A DNA stretch of 64,000 nucleotides, taken from NCBI RefSeq assembly GCF_011382965.1, contig NZ_CP049934.1, positions 1,240,001-1,304,000 of the forward strand, in the 5' to 3' direction. The notes under the pieces are model-generated. The model did no database searches. It had not been told where the DNA came from and worked only from the letters and a program-made list of their open reading frames with translations. The position numbers and the translations under genes were made by a program. This document shows, piece by piece, positions 44,897 to 53,132 of the stretch (its first letter is position 1; every line of letters begins with the position of its first letter). The DNA comes from Leucobacter insecticola (lineage in GTDB: Bacteria; Actinomycetota; Actinomycetes; Actinomycetales; Microbacteriaceae).

Positions 44897-45432
44897 TCAA
44901 GCTGTTGGTACCGGAGGCCCGTCGGGAAAATCTGATCGGGTCAGGTCCATGAAGAGCGCGTCTTCCAGCGCGCCACCGGGTCGCACCTGGTAGTCACGGA
45001 GCACGCCGATGGTCTTAAAGCCGAGCCGTTCGTAGCTACGGATCGCACCGGTGTTGTGGACATTCGGATCAAGTGTGATCCTGGTTATCCCCTCGCTGAA
45101 CTCGTGTCGAATCGCGAGCGCGAGGCTTTCCTCGCCGAGCCGCTGCCCGCGAAAGCGCGTGCCGATGAAAATGTGCATGACAGTGGTGGGGTACTCGGGT
45201 CGGATCCGCGGAGCACCACCACCGCGCCCGCGACCTCACCGGCGACCTGGATGACGCGGGTCGTTTCCGGTTGCTCTATGAAGTCGTGCAGCACGCGCTC
45301 CGCATTAAAATCGACCCACCACTGCGACACCTCGCGTTCCCGCAAGATCTCCAGCAGGGGCGTGGCGTCCTGTTCCTGTGGGTCGCGAAGTGTGACGCGG
45401 GGCCCGATGAGTTCCGGCTGTGTGTGGGGCAT
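44897..45432 (-). CDS. GNAT acetyltransferase (AAC(6')-like), one-base frameshift
   Basis: ATG 45432 starts M-P-H-T-Q-P-E-L-I-G-P-R-V-T-L-R-D. The acetyl-CoA-binding part, F-R-G-Q-R-L-G-E-E and the following N-T-G-A-I-R-S-Y-E-R-L-G-F-K, lies in another frame. One extra C near 45194-45199 (GAC-CCC-GAG-TAC) joins them into 178 residues. The order of motifs matches aminoglycoside 6'-acetyltransferase and RimJ-type GNATs; the substrate is unknown. Confidence 0.82.
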
Positions 45433-45523
45433 AACGGGTCACTTCCTTGTGGGTAGTCGTGCCAAGGAAGATACCATTTTCTCCTGCGCCGATGCCCGCG
45501 CAGCGGGGTCTCCCGTGGACCCT

Positions 45524-45646
45524 CTACCCCTGTCGTCCCTTGAAGCGCGGGTTCAGTTTGTTGATGACATAGACGCGGCCGCGGCGGCGCACGACCTGGG
45601 CGCCAGGCTGTTTCTTCAGTGACTTGATTGACGCGCGAACTTTCAC
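45524..45646 (-). CDS. rpmJ: Alternative ribosomal protein bL36, zinc-free form
   Basis: 40 residues, shorter than the usual gene cut-off. It reads [15 protein letters not shown] then [13 protein letters not shown] and ends P-R-F-K-G-R-Q-G. It has none of the Cys/His zinc ligands of standard L36, so it can replace the zinc-binding paralogue in the 50S subunit under zinc shortage. GTG start with AGGAGG upstream. A Zur-type palindrome lies 15 bp further upstream. Confidence 0.93.
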   Translation of the reverse strand: MKVRASIKSLKKQPGAQVVRRRGRVYVINKLNPRFKGRQG

Positions 45647-45661
45647 GACCTGCCTCCTAAT

Positions 45662-45676
45662 TGATAACGGTTATCA
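45662..45676. promoter_or_regulatory. Zur/Fur-family 7-1-7 operator
   Basis: TGATAACGGTTATCA is a perfect 7-1-7 palindrome, the form bound by Fur-family repressors. It lies in the divergent promoter between zinc-free rpmJ and a CobW-like gene, both classic Zur targets. The following TTTATACTATA may be the promoter for the rightward gene. Confidence 0.8.
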
Positions 45677-45720
45677 TTTATACTATAGGCTGGAGTCTGA
45701 TGGGGTTGACGAGGGGGATC

Positions 45721-46782
45721 GTGGACGAAATAAATGTGCTTGCCGTCGTGGGAAGCTGCGCGCCCGAGCGCTTCCGCCATGCGGCTCGGCTCGCCTCCGC
45801 GGCGGGGCGGGTTTTCTTTCCTGCACAGCGTTTGGGGCTCGCCGCCGATCCGATCCAGGAAGCGCTCGCTCTCATCCCCTGGACCGATCGACCCGCGGGC
45901 GCGGTGTGTGAATTTCCGACCGCGACCCATCCGACCGAGATTATCGGGGCATTCGCGGATGAGCCGACGCGCGTGAGCCTGCGCGGTATCGTCTGCGTGG
46001 CCGATGCGATGCATCTTCTCAGCGATCTGCAGCGCGACCAGTATCTGACCCGCACCGAGGTTTTGCCAGACGGCGTGGTTACTGAGTACAGAGCCCAGGC
46101 GATGCTGACCGTGACGCAGCTTGAGTTTGCCTCGATGGTTGTCCTCGTGAACTGGGAAGGTCTCTCAACGCCGGATCTTTCGACCGTGATGGCTCTTGTG
46201 AGTCACCTCAGTCCGCAGGCACGTCTGCGGCTGGATCACGGCGGTGTCGAGCTGCCCGACACGCGTCAGCAGTATGAAGCTTCACAGGATCGTCCCGGCT
46301 GGGTCTCGATCCTGAACGGCGAGCATGATCCGCACATGACCGATCTGCGGGTTACTGGCTTCCGCTACGAGCAGCTCAAGCCATTGCACCCCGAGCGGTT
46401 GCAGGTGCTGCTGAACGAGCGGATCGCGCCGGGGGAGTTTGGTACCGTGGTGCGTTCGGCCGGCATGTGTAGGCTCGCGACCCGGCCCGGCGTCGTCGGC
46501 GAGTGGGAGCATGTGGGACAGGTGTTCTCGCTCGAGCCGCTTGAGGCTGATGTGGCGATGCTCGCGGATCTTGACGAGGGCAGCCAGGACAGTGGGCGCG
46601 ATATCCTCGCGCTCGGGCAGGATCTCGCGTTCATCGGACTCGACCTCGATGCGACCGCACTATCCGAGGCGCTTGACGACGCAGCGCTCAGCGACGATGA
46701 GGTTGCTGCTGGCCCCGCTGCCTGGGCGCAGTACCATGACCCATTTCCCGCTTGGCAGGGGATCGCGGAACACTCTGAGTAG
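45721..46782 (+). CDS. CobW-like (COG0523) protein without P-loop
   Basis: 353 residues from the GTG at 45721 (GAGGGG five bases upstream); a longer frame from TTG 45661 would start inside the operator. The C-terminal part (R-P-G-W-V-S-I-L-N-G-E to V-F-S-L-E-P) resembles the CobW C-terminal domain of zinc metallochaperone GTPases. The N-terminus, where G-x-x-G-A-G-K-T-T is expected, reads V-V-G-S-C-A-P-E-R-F-R-H, so nucleotide binding is doubtful. The C-x-C-C metal motif is also absent. It belongs to the predicted Zur regulon. Confidence 0.8.
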   Translation: MDEINVLAVVGSCAPERFRHAARLASAAGRVFFPAQRLGLAADPIQEALALIPWTDRPAGAVCEFPTATHPTEIIGAFADEPTRVSLRGIVCVADAMHLLSDLQRDQYLTRTEVLPDGVVTEYRAQAMLTVTQLEFASMVVLVNWEGLSTPDLSTVMALVSHLSPQARLRLDHGGVELPDTRQQYEASQDRPGWVSILNGEHDPHMTDLRVTGFRYEQLKPLHPERLQVLLNERIAPGEFGTVVRSAGMCRLATRPGVVGEWEHVGQVFSLEPLEADVAMLADLDEGSQDSGRDILALGQDLAFIGLDLDATALSEALDDAALSDDEVAAGPAAWAQYHDPFPAWQGIAEHSE

Positions 46783-46866
46783 CGATCCCGAATGTGGTGG
46801 GTGGAGGGTTCAGCGAAGTGAGCGCGCGACGCGGGATTCGCGCTGCGTGTGGTTCGTGAACCTCGG

Positions 46867-46983
46867 TCAGCGGCAGTCGCAGCGATCAGCCTCGGGCACG
46901 CCGTAGAGTGCGTCCTCGATATGCTGGCCGCAGCCGGTCCAGGTCGGCTTATCGCAGGTTGAGCAGGTGATTCGTGCGCACAT
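46867..46983 (-). CDS. Small zinc-ribbon-like protein (38 residues)
   Basis: M-C-A-R-I-T-C-S-T-C-D-K-P-T-W-T-G-C-G-Q-H, then a short acidic stretch ending R-C-D-C-R. Four to six Cys plus His suggest a metal site. It is related to the 61-residue protein at 47415-47600 through the shared CxTCxKxTWxGCGxH pattern. It is third in the cluster with thioredoxin. Function unknown. Confidence 0.8.
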   Translation of the reverse strand: MCARITCSTCDKPTWTGCGQHIEDALYGVPEADRCDCR

Positions 46984-47015
46984 GGGGGGTCCTTTCTACG
47001 GGCACGGATGTGGGG

Positions 47016-47390
47016 TTAGGAGCTGGGCTCTGTCTCGTGCTCAGCAATTTGCCTGCGCACGTCATCCATATCGAGCTCGCGGGCTCCCTGGATGAGTTGG
47101 TCAAGTTGCTGCGCGCGGAGAGCACCAGGCTGAGCATAGACCAAGATCCCGTCACGGAAAACCATGAGCGTGGGAATGGACGTGATCTGGAACTCGGCGG
47201 CGAGTTGCTGCTCGGCCTCGGTATCGACTTTCGTGAAGAGAATGTCGGGGTGCTGCTCTGAGGCCTGCTCGAAGACGGGCGCAAATGCTCGGCAGGGGCC
47301 ACACCATGCAGCCCAGAAGTCAACGAAGACGATCCCTTCGCCCTCAACGGCGGGTGCGAACTCCTCGTGCGTGAGGTCTTTGGTTGCCAT
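47016..47390 (-). CDS. trx: Thioredoxin
   Basis: 124 residues with the active site W-C-G-P-C preceded by V-D-F-W-A-A, and the cis-Pro loop S-I-P-T-L. It is a cytosolic disulfide reductase. It lies between two related small Cys-rich proteins, suggesting that these are its partners or that the unit responds to thiol or metal stress. Start ATG 47390. Confidence 0.93.
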   Translation of the reverse strand: MATKDLTHEEFAPAVEGEGIVFVDFWAAWCGPCRAFAPVFEQASEQHPDILFTKVDTEAEQQLAAEFQITSIPTLMVFRDGILVYAQPGALRAQQLDQLIQGARELDMDDVRRQIAEHETEPSS

Positions 47391-47414
47391 GGCCTGGGGT
47401 TCCTTTCTCGTTGC

Positions 47415-47600
47415 TCAGCGTCCGAACAGGCGCGCGAAGAACCCGCCTCGCTCCGTCTTCGCCGCGTCGATCTGGGCTTGCGAATGCTTGCCCCCACACC
47501 AGTCGGATGATGGAACACTCATTTTCACCATTGCTACGTGCTGTCCGCAGCCCGCCCAGGTCGTTTTGCCGCAGGTACGACACTTGACTGCTCTGCACAT
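47415..47600 (-). CDS. Small zinc-ribbon-like protein (61 residues)
   Basis: M-C-R-A-V-K-C-R-T-C-G-K-T-T-W-A-G-C-G-Q-H followed by S-D-W-C-G-G-K-H and an amphipathic basic end (G-F-F-A-R-L-F-G-R). It is common in actinobacteria as an uncharacterised protein. First gene of the thioredoxin cluster, behind a CsoR-like palindrome. Confidence 0.85.
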   Translation of the reverse strand: MCRAVKCRTCGKTTWAGCGQHVAMVKMSVPSSDWCGGKHSQAQIDAAKTERGGFFARLFGR

Positions 47601-47632
47601 GCTGTGATCCTCAATCTCTCAAAACTCAAACA

Positions 47633-47646
47633 ATACCCCAGGGTAT
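47633..47646. promoter_or_regulatory. CsoR/CstR-like palindrome
   Basis: ATACCCCAGGGTAT: arms ATACCC and GGGTAT around CA. It is placed between TTACAT and TATTGT promoter-like elements of the leftward cluster. C/G-tract palindromes of this form are bound by CsoR-family sensors of copper or persulfide. Confidence 0.5.
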
Positions 47647-47776
47647 CGTGTGTTATGTAAGACTATACCTCCCCGGATGTCTTGGTTGTCAAACTGAATC
47701 CTGTGGCGCAGTGGCCAGGAATCGCCCCGGCAACTTTCACACTGACACGGGCGAGGATAGCTGCCAGACTGGGGGC

Positions 47777-48810
47777 GTGACTGACACTCAAAACGGCCGC
47801 GTCGCGGTCTACCTCGACTTCGATAACATTGTGCTCTCCTGGTATGACCGGGTGCACGGACGAAACTCCTATGCGCGGGATCGGCAGCGCATCGCCGAGG
47901 ATGCGACGAACCCTGAGATTTCGGCCCGCCTGGAGGCTGCGCGTGTCGATGTTGGTGCGATCATCGACTACGCTTCGTCGTTCGGCACGCTCGTGTTGAC
48001 TCGTGCGTACGCCGACTGGTCGGCCCCGGTGAACGCCGACTACCGCTCGCAGCTGGTCGCGCGCGCGATCGACCTCGTGCAACTGTTTCCGGCCGCCGCA
48101 TACGCCAAAAATGGCGCTGATATTCGCCTCGCCGTGGACACCGTGGAAGACATGTTTCGACTGCAGGATCTCACCCACGTGGTGATCGTTGCGGGTGACT
48201 CCGACTATGTGCCGCTCGCGCAGCGCTGCAAGCGGCTCGGCCGGTACGTGGTGGGGATTGGCGTTGCCGGATCCACCGCGAAAGCACTCACCGCCGCGTG
48301 TGACGAGTTCGCCTCCTATGATTCGTTGCCTGGCGTCGAGTTGCCGAAGCGCGAGCAGTCAGCGAAGCAGCAGAAGCGGGCGAAGATCCAGCCCGCCGAG
48401 AAGCCGGCATTGAAGCCGGTGGAAGAGCTAGATCCCGCGGAGCGGGGGGTGCTTGCGGATCTCACTGATCTCGCGAGTTTTCGAGGAACGGGGATCTTGC
48501 GCCGTTTGAACTTCACGATGCCGGCGACGGGTCGGAGCATCTCGCGAGCGAGGATGTTGAAGACGATTCCGAAATAGCGGTCACGGGTTTGTTGATCCGC
48601 GCGCTCTGGCTTGGGCAAGAGAAGGATGACTCGGGCTGGCTACACAGTTCCGCCGTGAAGCAGCAGATGCGCCGCATGGATCCCTCGTTTAACGAGAAGG
48701 CGCTCGGGTTTCGTTCCTTTTCCGACTTTCTCAAATCCCGTTCCGATATTGCTGAGCTTGAGGAAACGGGGCACGAGCGGCTGGTGCGTTTGCGGGATCA
48801 AGCGCCCTAG
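47777..48810 (+). CDS. NYN-domain RNase with LOTUS-like C-terminus, one-base frameshift
   Basis: GTG 47777. The N-terminal NYN/PIN-like nuclease (residues 7-180) has V-Y-L-D-F-D-N-I, G-A-D-I-R-L-A-V-D and V-I-V-A-G-D-S-D-Y-V-P-L, the acidic residues of a metal-dependent RNase. A Lys/Pro-rich linker follows. At the GGGG run 48490-48493 the frame shifts; one extra G yields D-L-A-P-F-E-L-H-D-A-G and a final winged-helix/OST-HTH-like domain (W-L-H-S-S-A-V-K-Q-Q-M). Joined length about 344 residues. Likely acts in RNA turnover. Confidence 0.82.
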
Positions 48811-48849
48811 GTGGCGCGAAGCTGAGTGTAGACCCCTATTGTTCACAGC

Positions 48850-48890
48850 TTAAGCGATATATCGTTGAGTATCGTTAGCTATATCGCTAA
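48850..48890. promoter_or_regulatory. Candidate PadR operator
   Basis: TTAAGCGATAT and ATATCGCTAA form an inverted repeat 22 bp upstream of padR, with two further ATCGTT blocks between. A+T-rich dyads with ATAT cores are typical of PadR sites, so autoregulation is likely. Confidence 0.6.
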
Positions 48891-48911
48891 GGATCAGCGA
48901 AGGAGAGCATC

Positions 48912-49457
48912 ATGAGTAATTCATTCCCTACAGGCGGCTTTGGCGCGGGTGTTCACACCGACAGCATGTGGCAGGCACTCGATCAGCTGCGGGCAAGGTT
49001 TGAGAAGCGCGCGGGTTCACGGGTTGGCCGCGGCGACGTGCGCTCGGCCGTGCTCGCGCTGCTCGCGGAGGCGCCGATGCATGGCTACCAGATCATCCGC
49101 GAGATCGACGAGCGCAGCGGCGGAAGCTGGAAACCGAGTGCCGGATCCGTGTACCCGACGCTGCAGCTGCTCGCAGACGAGGGCCTCATCGAGGCGACCG
49201 AAGAGGGCGGCCGCAAGACCTATGCGCTCACGGAGAGTGGCCGCGAGGTTGCCGCTGAAGACGCAGGATCGCTGCCCTGGGCTGATCCTGAGCCTCACGA
49301 TTGGGGTCGGCATGGTGCCCTGCCAAAGTCTGGCATGGAGCTTGCGCAGGCGGCCACGCAGGTGGGCCGCTCGGGTTCGCCCGAGCAGATCGAGCAGGCG
49401 GTAACGGTGCTTGACGAGGCCCGCAAGCGCCTCTACGCAATCCTCGCCCAGGACTAA
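48912..49457 (+). CDS. PadR-family transcriptional regulator
   Basis: 181 residues; AAGGAGAGCATC precedes the ATG. The winged helix (A-V-L-A-L-L-A-E-A-P-M-H-G-Y-Q-I-I-R-E-I, then S-A-G-S-V-Y-P-T-L-Q-L-L) begins near residue 46 after a Gly-rich N-terminus. A C-terminal helix for dimerisation follows. It sits four bases before an ABC1 kinase gene and probably controls both. Confidence 0.92.
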   Translation: MSNSFPTGGFGAGVHTDSMWQALDQLRARFEKRAGSRVGRGDVRSAVLALLAEAPMHGYQIIREIDERSGGSWKPSAGSVYPTLQLLADEGLIEATEEGGRKTYALTESGREVAAEDAGSLPWADPEPHDWGRHGALPKSGMELAQAATQVGRSGSPEQIEQAVTVLDEARKRLYAILAQD

Positions 49458-49461
49458 CGCG

Positions 49462-51198
49462 GTGCCCGAGGTTCGGCCAGAGTCGTCCACAACGACTGTG
49501 CCATCCCGAGAGGGCAAAGCGCGATACCGCAGAATCCTGCGCTTCGCCGGCTGGAACCTCGCGGTGACGTGGTGGTTCGAGCTGGTGCTGCCCCGGATCG
49601 GCCTCGCGCGGCTGGCCGAGCGCACACGCTCGCAGCGGATGCAGCGGTTCGCCAGGCGGTTCCACGGGCTGGCGGTCGAGTTCGGTGGGCTCATGATCAA
49701 GGTCGGGCAGTTCATGTCGTCGCGCCTGGACGTGTTGCCTCCCGAGATCACCGACGAGCTCGAGGGGCTGCAAGACGAGGTTCCGGCTGTGCCCTTCGCC
49801 GCGATCCGGGAGCGCGCCGAATCAGAACTCGGCATGCCGCTTGAACGGGCATTTGCCTCGGTCGACGAGACACCGATCGCGGCCGCATCGCTGGGCCAGG
49901 CGTACCGCGCCCGCTTGACGCCCTCCGACGCCGCAGACACCGGTCTCGATACGGTCGTGATGAAGGTGCAGCGGCCCGATATCGACCTCATTGTCGAGGT
50001 GGATCTGGCGGCGCTGCGCAGGGTCGCTGGCTGGTTGAGTCGCGTCAAGATGGTGTCGAAGCGGGTGGATATGCCGGCGCTGGTCGAAGAGTTCGCGGAG
50101 ACAACCCACGAAGAAATCGACTATCTCCACGAGGCGGCAAGCGCCGAGCGGTTCAGGGGTGACTTTGCGGCGGACTCTCGGATCGCGGTGCCCGAGGTGG
50201 TGTGGGAACGCAGCACGCGGCGAGTGTTGACCCTCGAAGATGTCACCGCGATTAAGATCACCGATGCGGCGGGGCTGAGAGCCGCGGGGATTGACCCGGC
50301 GGCGGTCGCGGCGGTCTTTGCCGACGTCATGTTTGACCAGTTCTTCAGCCACGGCTTCTTCCACGCCGATCCGCACCCCGGCAATATCTTTGTAACGCCC
50401 ACGGGTGTTGCCGGCGTGGATCCTGGCCCGGATTCTAGCCCGGGCTCAGAAACACCGCCGTGGCGGCTCACTTTCATCGATTTCGGCATGATGGGGGAGG
50501 TTACGGCCACGACGCGCAGCGGGCTTCGCAAACTCTTGATCGCCGCGGCCTCTCGTGACGGCAAAGCGCTCGTCGCCGCGATCCGCGATATCGGGGTGCT
50601 GATGCCATCGGCCGAAACGACCGAGCTTGAGCGTGCGATGACCCAGCTTTTCGCGCGGTTCGGTGGCATGGGGTTCGCTGAGCTACGGGATGTTGATCCC
50701 CGCGAATTCCACGATTTTGCTGTCGAGTTTGGTGAGACGGTGCGCGCACTGCCGTTCCAGCTCCCAGAGAACTTCTTGCTGCTCGTGCGCGCCATCTCGC
50801 TCACCTCGGGCGTGTGCAGCGCGCTTGAGCCCGAGTTTAACCTGTGGGATTCGGTGGAGCCGTATGCGCAGCAGCTGCTGAAGGACGAAGGTGGCAACTT
50901 CGTAAAGGATTTCGCGAATGAGGCGGTGCAGATCGCTGGGATCGCGTGGCGGCTTCCGAAACGGTTGGACGCGCTCATCGATCGGATCGAAGACGGCTCG
51001 GTCGCGGTGTCCACGCCTCAGCTTGATCGCAAACTCGCCAGACTTGAGCGTTTGGGGCGGCGCGTCGTCTCGGCCGTCATCTTCGGCACACTGCTCATTG
51101 CGGGCGCCGTGCTCACTGCAAACGATGCGGCGTTCGGGATCGTGCTGATGTCGGTGTCTGCGTTACCTCTGTCACACGCCCTATTCGCCCGCCGCTGA
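49462..51198 (+). CDS. ABC1/UbiB (AarF) family atypical kinase
   Basis: 578 residues from GTG 49462. Has the family hallmarks: K-x-G-Q motif (I-K-V-G-Q-F-M-S-S), A-A-A-S-L-G-Q-A-Y (the Ala-rich loop), V-M-K-V-Q-R-P lysine, H-A-D-P-H-P-G-N catalytic loop and I-D-F-G-M-M-G. Two C-terminal hydrophobic helices anchor it in the membrane. Members support quinone or other isoprenoid-lipid metabolism. Follows padR with almost no gap. Confidence 0.92.
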   Translation: MPEVRPESSTTTVPSREGKARYRRILRFAGWNLAVTWWFELVLPRIGLARLAERTRSQRMQRFARRFHGLAVEFGGLMIKVGQFMSSRLDVLPPEITDELEGLQDEVPAVPFAAIRERAESELGMPLERAFASVDETPIAAASLGQAYRARLTPSDAADTGLDTVVMKVQRPDIDLIVEVDLAALRRVAGWLSRVKMVSKRVDMPALVEEFAETTHEEIDYLHEAASAERFRGDFAADSRIAVPEVVWERSTRRVLTLEDVTAIKITDAAGLRAAGIDPAAVAAVFADVMFDQFFSHGFFHADPHPGNIFVTPTGVAGVDPGPDSSPGSETPPWRLTFIDFGMMGEVTATTRSGLRKLLIAAASRDGKALVAAIRDIGVLMPSAETTELERAMTQLFARFGGMGFAELRDVDPREFHDFAVEFGETVRALPFQLPENFLLLVRAISLTSGVCSALEPEFNLWDSVEPYAQQLLKDEGGNFVKDFANEAVQIAGIAWRLPKRLDALIDRIEDGSVAVSTPQLDRKLARLERLGRRVVSAVIFGTLLIAGAVLTANDAAFGIVLMSVSALPLSHALFARR

Positions 51199-51301
51199 AG
51201 CTGCGCGGTTCGTCCTCTGCGCCTGCCGGCGTCCGCCTCCTCACCCTGCGCGAACCGTAACGAAATGGATCAACGAAGGCCATTTCGGGGGATAATGGAG
51301 T

Positions 51302-51799
51302 ATGGCGTCAGGGAAGGAGCGAGACGTGACGCAGACGGCTCCCTCTGCTGAGCGTGCACTCCAGGAGATGGAAATGTTGCGCGCAATCCGCGGTTTTGGT
51401 GATGCTCAGGATCGCATGCACGGCGGCATGAAGCACGGCATGGACATGAACGCTTCTGACCTCGCAGCGCTGAGGCTCATCATCATTCGCGAGGAGCAGC
51501 AGCGCACGGTAACTCCGCGCGAGATCGCAACTCATCTGCGCATTTCGACCGCATCGACGACCAAATTGTTGGACCGCTTAACCGACTCAGGCCACGTGCG
51601 GCGGGTTGCGCACGCAACGGATCGCCGTGCACGAGTGATCGAACTCACCGACACAGCTCGCACCGAATTCTTTAGACTGTTCGGCCCGCAACTCTCGGCC
51701 ATGCGCGACGCCCTCAGCGGGTTTTCGGACGATGAACTCGCCGCCGCATCCCGTGTGATCGCGGCCGTTAGCGCGGCAATCGATCCGGAAGCTGGCTAA
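51302..51799 (+). CDS. MarR-family transcriptional regulator
   Basis: 165 residues. The winged helix contains T-P-R-E-I-A-T-H-L-R-I-S-T-A-S-T-T-K-L-L-D-R-L and the wing D-R-R-A-R-V-I-E-L-T. Start ATG 51302, with GTG 51326 as an alternative. Its end overlaps the convergent amine oxidase gene by 32 bp. A His/Met-rich stretch (M-H-G-G-M-K-H-G-M-D-M) near residue 42 is unusual and might bind metal. Confidence 0.9.
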   Translation: MASGKERDVTQTAPSAERALQEMEMLRAIRGFGDAQDRMHGGMKHGMDMNASDLAALRLIIIREEQQRTVTPREIATHLRISTASTTKLLDRLTDSGHVRRVAHATDRRARVIELTDTARTEFFRLFGPQLSAMRDALSGFSDDELAAASRVIAAVSAAIDPEAG

Positions 51800-53102
51800 G
51801 CGACACCTCGCGACCAAGGATGTTTCGGGCGGCCCTGTGGCCTGAGAGCAGCGCCGCGGTCACGGTGGCGGGATCGTCCGTCCAGGTGGCCTCGCCAGCA
51901 ATGTGCAGCACGCCCCCGACCGGGGTGGCAAGCAGGTCGTGGTCCTCGGGTGTCGATCCCACCTTCATGTATGCGTAGGAGCCGCGGGCGAAAGGATCAT
52001 CCTGCCAGTCGGTAATGTCTACCTGGATCGGCTGAGGTACCCGATCCCCATAGAGCCGCTGCAGCGCCTCCATGATGGAGGTAACGATTGCCGACTCGTC
52101 CCACTTCCGGGTCGCGACCGCGCAGGGGCCGGCTGCGAAGGTGAGGAGTGTCGGTTCGCCGTGCAGTGCCGTCAGGTCGTACCAAGAGTGCCACCACTCG
52201 CCAGCTTTTCCCTGCTGCCGAATCGCGTACACGCCATCGTCCCAAAACTTCCGGGGGAAACGGAGAAACACCTTCTCGAAGTTGTTCATTTCGAGCCGGT
52301 CGAGCGCACCAGCCACCGGTTCAGGAAGCGCGGGCGTAATCTTGAAATCAGCGGACTTGAGCACCCCGACGGGGACGGTGACCACGGCTTGGGCCGCGGT
52401 GAAGTCACCATGATCGGTGGTAACGGTGACGCCGCCGTCGGCCCACGCCACTTGCGATACCTTGTGGCCGAGACGCACATCGAGCCCGTCACCGAGGCGA
52501 GTAGACAGCACGTCATAGCCGTCCGGAAACACGACCTCGTCGCCGTCGATCGAGTCGTCATCGAGGCCGTGTGCGTCGAGGTCATCGATCCACACCCCGT
52601 ACTGCTCTTCGCTGCGGTGCCGCAGGTATTCGCGCACCCGCATAGTCCGCTCGGGATCCCACCCCTGCTGGGCGAGTGTTGCCTCGACGGCTTCACCATA
52701 CGAGGTTCCCGGAGCAGACACCGCGATCAGCTCGGCGAGCTGCGCGTCCACAGCGTGAATATCAGCGACGTAGGCAGCGGCCTCAGTATCACTCAACCGG
52801 ATGCCGTCGGGGGAGTAGTGAGCAATGGGGCGGCTGTCCGCTTGATAACCGCCAACGGTGAACTCAACGGTCTTCATGCCGAGCTGATGCACAAGATCCG
52901 CGAGCGGGCTGTTATTGATGCCGTGGATCCAGGAGGCCCCGCGGTCGGTAATCGTGCCGTCGGTGCGATCTGTCCAGAGACGGCCCCCGAGGCGGGTGCG
53001 CGCTTCGAGCACCACCACGTTCTGTCCGGCCTGAGTGAGGAGTCGTGCAGCGGTGAGCCCAGAGACTCCCCCACCAATGACGACGGTATCGATGGTGTTC
53101 AT
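51768..53102 (-). CDS. Flavin monoamine oxidase
   Basis: 444 residues. FAD-binding V-V-I-G-G-G-V-S-G-L-T-A-A near the N-terminus, L-E-A-R-T-R-L-G-G-R, and the C-terminal G-E-A-T-W FAD motif (I-A-G-E-A-T). It oxidises amines to aldehydes with ammonia and H2O2; the lack of a covalent-FAD Cys context leaves the substrate open (polyamine, tyramine, putrescine types). Preceded on the same strand by an amine/amino-acid permease 31 bp away, so uptake and oxidation are linked. Confidence 0.92.
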   Translation of the reverse strand: MNTIDTVVIGGGVSGLTAARLLTQAGQNVVVLEARTRLGGRLWTDRTDGTITDRGASWIHGINNSPLADLVHQLGMKTVEFTVGGYQADSRPIAHYSPDGIRLSDTEAAAYVADIHAVDAQLAELIAVSAPGTSYGEAVEATLAQQGWDPERTMRVREYLRHRSEEQYGVWIDDLDAHGLDDDSIDGDEVVFPDGYDVLSTRLGDGLDVRLGHKVSQVAWADGGVTVTTDHGDFTAAQAVVTVPVGVLKSADFKITPALPEPVAGALDRLEMNNFEKVFLRFPRKFWDDGVYAIRQQGKAGEWWHSWYDLTALHGEPTLLTFAAGPCAVATRKWDESAIVTSIMEALQRLYGDRVPQPIQVDITDWQDDPFARGSYAYMKVGSTPEDHDLLATPVGGVLHIAGEATWTDDPATVTAALLSGHRAARNILGREVSLSQLPDRLPR

Positions 53103-53132
53103 GCAGTCTTCTCCATCATGCTGATTCTGTGT

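Noticed and set aside
45661-45720. Longer CobW-like protein starting at TTG 45661
   Set aside because: That start lies inside the 7-1-7 operator; GTG 45721 has a proper ribosome site.
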